64,000 nt of DNA, from NCBI RefSeq assembly GCF_963662255.1, contig NC_085048.1:97427729-97491728 (forward strand). Reading direction: 5' to 3'. This document shows positions 61,115 through 64,000 of the stretch, in pieces; position 1 is the stretch's first letter; each line of letters opens with the position of its first letter. Under the pieces are notes generated by a model that saw only the letters and a program-made list of their open reading frames with translations, searched no databases and was not told the DNA's origin. The stretch comes from Cinclus cinclus. Its lineage: Eukaryota > Chordata > Aves > Passeriformes > Cinclidae. Both the position numbers and the translations under genes were made by a program.

Positions 61115-63824
61115 CTTCCAATTGCAGCTAGCATACATTGGGCTGCCAGTTTCTGTACCTAACAGATACTCAGACCAAGTCTGGCTACTCTCCAGCAGAG
61201 CTTGTTCAGTGCTACTGAGAGCAGGGTCCAATTCATTCCAGGCAAATTTGAGCCAGCAGTAAAAAAACACCAGAATTTTATTTCCCAGCTCAGTATGATG
61301 CAGTCAGTTCAGTGAATTCCTTGTCAAAATAATATGCATGTTGACACCCATGAGCACAAATCAGAGCACAGCTTTCCAAAGTGCTCATAAAGAAATTGCA
61401 TGTACTGTTGAGGGAGCAGAGATACCTAAATTGTTTTTCAGAATTCAGACAGCATATCATGATTTCCTTCTTCTTATTTCTTTCTCTGCCTTACTTCTAT
61501 TGATGGTTTGCCACTTAGGTAACTTTTTAGCAGGTCACTTTGAAAAATCAGGTTCAAATTAGTACTTGATTGCCCTCTCCCCTGTTTGTTTCAGAGCCAA
61601 AAATAGGAGATTCACACATCCCTCCTTGGGAAGCTGCTAGGAAACAAATATTGCTGCTGCAATTTTCTAGCTTCTGAAACGGCAACAAGTCCATTTCCAT
61701 ACCAGTGCAAAGCCCAGCCTATTAGTGGGATTATCCCAGGGGTAGGCATTTTCTCTCCTGGGGGTGCTGGGATTGGAGATGGAAGGAGCGAGGACCGCAG
61801 CTTGCTTGTGATGGTGGCACAAATCATGTGGGACTTTTGAGCCACCCCCTCTGCTGTCCCCATCTCTTGCATGTGGCCTTACTCTGAGATTTTAAACTCT
61901 GCAGGGTGGTGGTCGCTTTGCTGTCACCCACATCCATCAGGGAGCTGCAGCTAGGAGTGATACTGGTGATTAGAGAGCCAGCTTTAGTCTTTGGAGTAAT
62001 TTAAACTTCAGCCTGCTGGGTTAAACTCTGTTTACAGTTAAACCAGTGATGTGCAGTTAAAGAAAAGAGCCCAAGAGGTTTTAACAGAGGGGAAACAGAT
62101 GGTCCCCAGTTGGAATGCAACAGCCACAAGAGACACAGGAGTTCTAGATGTTTCTCAATGCAAAGATCTTTGGTGTGCATAAATAAGTACAATATATTCT
62201 GTTACAGCTATATAGCTGATGTAAGAGAGAAGAACACTTTTTATGTCCTGTGCCATGAGTGCAAATATGCTGACAAGACCTCATCAGCAATTCACAGAGG
62301 AGCAATGTCTTTGTCCCAGTAAAACCAGCATGGGCTGCCAGGAGGGACACTTTGCTCCTGCTTTCAGTTCCAGTGTTGCAATAACGTTCAGAGGCACCAA
62401 AAGCTGTAACCCTTCTGTCTGTCTAAAGCTGTGGTTGTGACATACAGCTGCTCTGCTGGGTGCAGGGACTGTGTCCAGCTTGGACACTGCCTGAGGGGCA
62501 GGATCTGGTGATGGCTCACTTTCTCTAGGAGCCAGGATGGCTCACAGGCAGCACAATCATTTTGTGGCCACAAGGTAAGAAAAAATTCGTCTTCACTCAG
62601 ACAATAAATTGTAACTTAGTTTTTCAATCAGGTGTTGAAAGTAGTGCCAGAAGCCAGAACTGGGCTGGCTCAGGATTCCTTTAGAAGTGAAAATTTGAAT
62701 CATCCTGCTGCCCTGACAAAATGTAGCATTTAATGGTGTTTTTCTTAAGCAGGTGTCAGCTGGTGTCTCTCCTTACCAGCTGACAACAGAAAAAGCCAAT
62801 GAATCCAACAGAGAAGCCCAGGAGTGCTGATGTCTGAATGCTGATGTGACACTAACAAAAAATAATGGAAGAATATCCCAACAATATCTGTTCTTTTTTG
62901 GTTATTTATTTTCTTACCTCTAATAATATTAAATATCATTGTCAAGCGAAATATTTCATGACATTTCATAGCTTAGGGATATTTTTCAGTTACATTACTT
63001 CTTCTGGACTGTAAGAACCTGGATTTGTAAGAACCTGGAAATAAAAAAGGGGCTTCACCAAAGAAGATGCTTTAATTACTCAAGGAAAGAGCAAATTTGG
63101 ACTGTTGGGAAGCAGATCCGACTTCCGCCAAGCTCTTCCCTGAAATGGAAAACAAGATGGATTCTGGATGTGAAATGGAAATGTATTTTTAGAAACTAGT
63201 CCATGCAATTTATTATTGCCCCATTCCAGAGAAACTTTAATGGATAATGGTAATCTGAGAGGATGATGTACTCTCCGTGTGCTAGCTGCAGTGGAGGGAT
63301 TAGCCAAGACCTGTTTGCAAAAGTGACACTTCTCTGGTACTCAAATCTGTCTGAGATATTTATAAGCTGAAGAGCTGTGAAGTGCTGATATGCTACTATA
63401 TTTATGGAGGGTTTCTCCATTGAGATTGTGAGTCTTCTGCAGGTGGACAGAACTACCCCACACCCACAAGAGATGCAGCTAAAATTCAATGTCTTCCCAG
63501 ACTCTTTGCTAAAAGGTAGGGGTATAGAGTCCAGGCTTGGTTTCTGATCCAGTTGGAGTGCAGGGGAAATGCACTCATCTTTGGGAGCACACAGCAGGAC
63601 AGGTCAATCCTCTCAGAATTCCTCTGTGTAATAGGATGGACAGACTCTCATCTCTGTTTTAGCACTTTTGCAAAGTCACTGGCAAAGTCCTCCCGTGGAT
63701 GCTTTGGGCATCCTCTTAATCAGTTTGCAAAACTGATGATTGACACTGGAGCAAGCCCAGAGATCTTCCAAGGTGATGTAGGGAAGTGAGTGAAAATGCA
63801 CCCCAGAAAAATATAAGAAGCGTG

Positions 63825-63880
63825 CTTTGCTTAGCCTAGAAGAGGAGGGATGAGAGAAGATCTAATAGTCTAAAAACACA
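63825..63880 (+). mobile_element. Possible decayed CR1 internal fragment
   Basis: TTGCTTAGCCTAGAAGAGGA followed by a GAGAAGATCTAATAG-like segment resembles the CR1 stretch that precedes its 3' end by a few hundred bases. The match is short and diverged, so this is tentative. Confidence 0.3.
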
Positions 63881-64000
63881 CCAGGTGAACAAATATCCTC
63901 ATTCAGAAGAAAACAATCCAAAGAATATATTGGAGATATCATCAGCCAGCTGAGATAGAGAAAGTTGGGAGGACCCAAACCCCTCTCAGAAAGTGTACTG

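Larger units (their letters stand above)
60908..64000. other. Intergenic, no gene seen
   Basis: Short frames only. Contains the ATT microsatellite at 61068-61114. Near 63830-63900 a TTGCTTAGCCTAGAAGAGGA stretch hints at an old CR1 body fragment. Confidence 0.6.

Noticed and set aside
1..64000. CRISPR array, operon, phage or other prokaryotic system
   Set aside because: No spaced direct repeats, ribosome-binding patterns or dense coding; the window is typical vertebrate DNA.

Overview
This window looks like vertebrate nuclear DNA, most likely from a bird. It has one intron-containing gene, very long non-coding stretches, several 3'-truncated CR1-type retroposons (the dominant bird LINE), and LTR remnants resembling avian endogenous retroviruses. 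There is no operon-like organisation and no recognisable Alu or L1. The bird call rests on recognising the CR1 and LTR families by eye. It was not confirmed by a database search.

The only protein-coding gene I can support is KCNK12 (THIK-2), a two-pore-domain potassium channel, on the minus strand. Coding exon 1 (25566-25215) lies in a CpG island. Coding exon 2 (7627-6732) is 17.6 kb away. The two join in frame (GT donor, AG acceptor, phase 1) into a 415-residue protein with four membrane segments, two pore loops and a complete C-terminus. The intron interrupts the first TIGFG selectivity filter within its first glycine codon.

Layout: 1-6731 is the 3' side of KCNK12, where an unplaced 3' UTR grades into intergenic DNA. 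6732-25566 is KCNK12; its intron carries two short oppositely oriented CR1 ends (about 9.3 and 10.1 kb), a 343-nt uninterrupted polypyrimidine tract (14900-15242), an AAT microsatellite and a POU-octamer palindrome. 24.7-26.2 kb is the CpG-island promoter region. From 26.3 kb to the end (about 38 kb) I see no coding exon. That part holds a well-preserved CR1 end (about 43.0-43.24 kb), two LTR-like remnants (about 48.1-48.5 and 50.9-51.4 kb), a 192-nt TTTTC array (60716-60907), short tandem duplications and AT-rich blocks rich in homeodomain-type motifs that are candidates for conserved non-coding elements.

I did not find a novel gene system. The points most worth a second look are the compact arginine-rich N-terminus and extra glycosylation sequons of this KCNK12, the long intronic purine/pyrimidine tract, and the candidate regulatory elements around an otherwise isolated channel gene.
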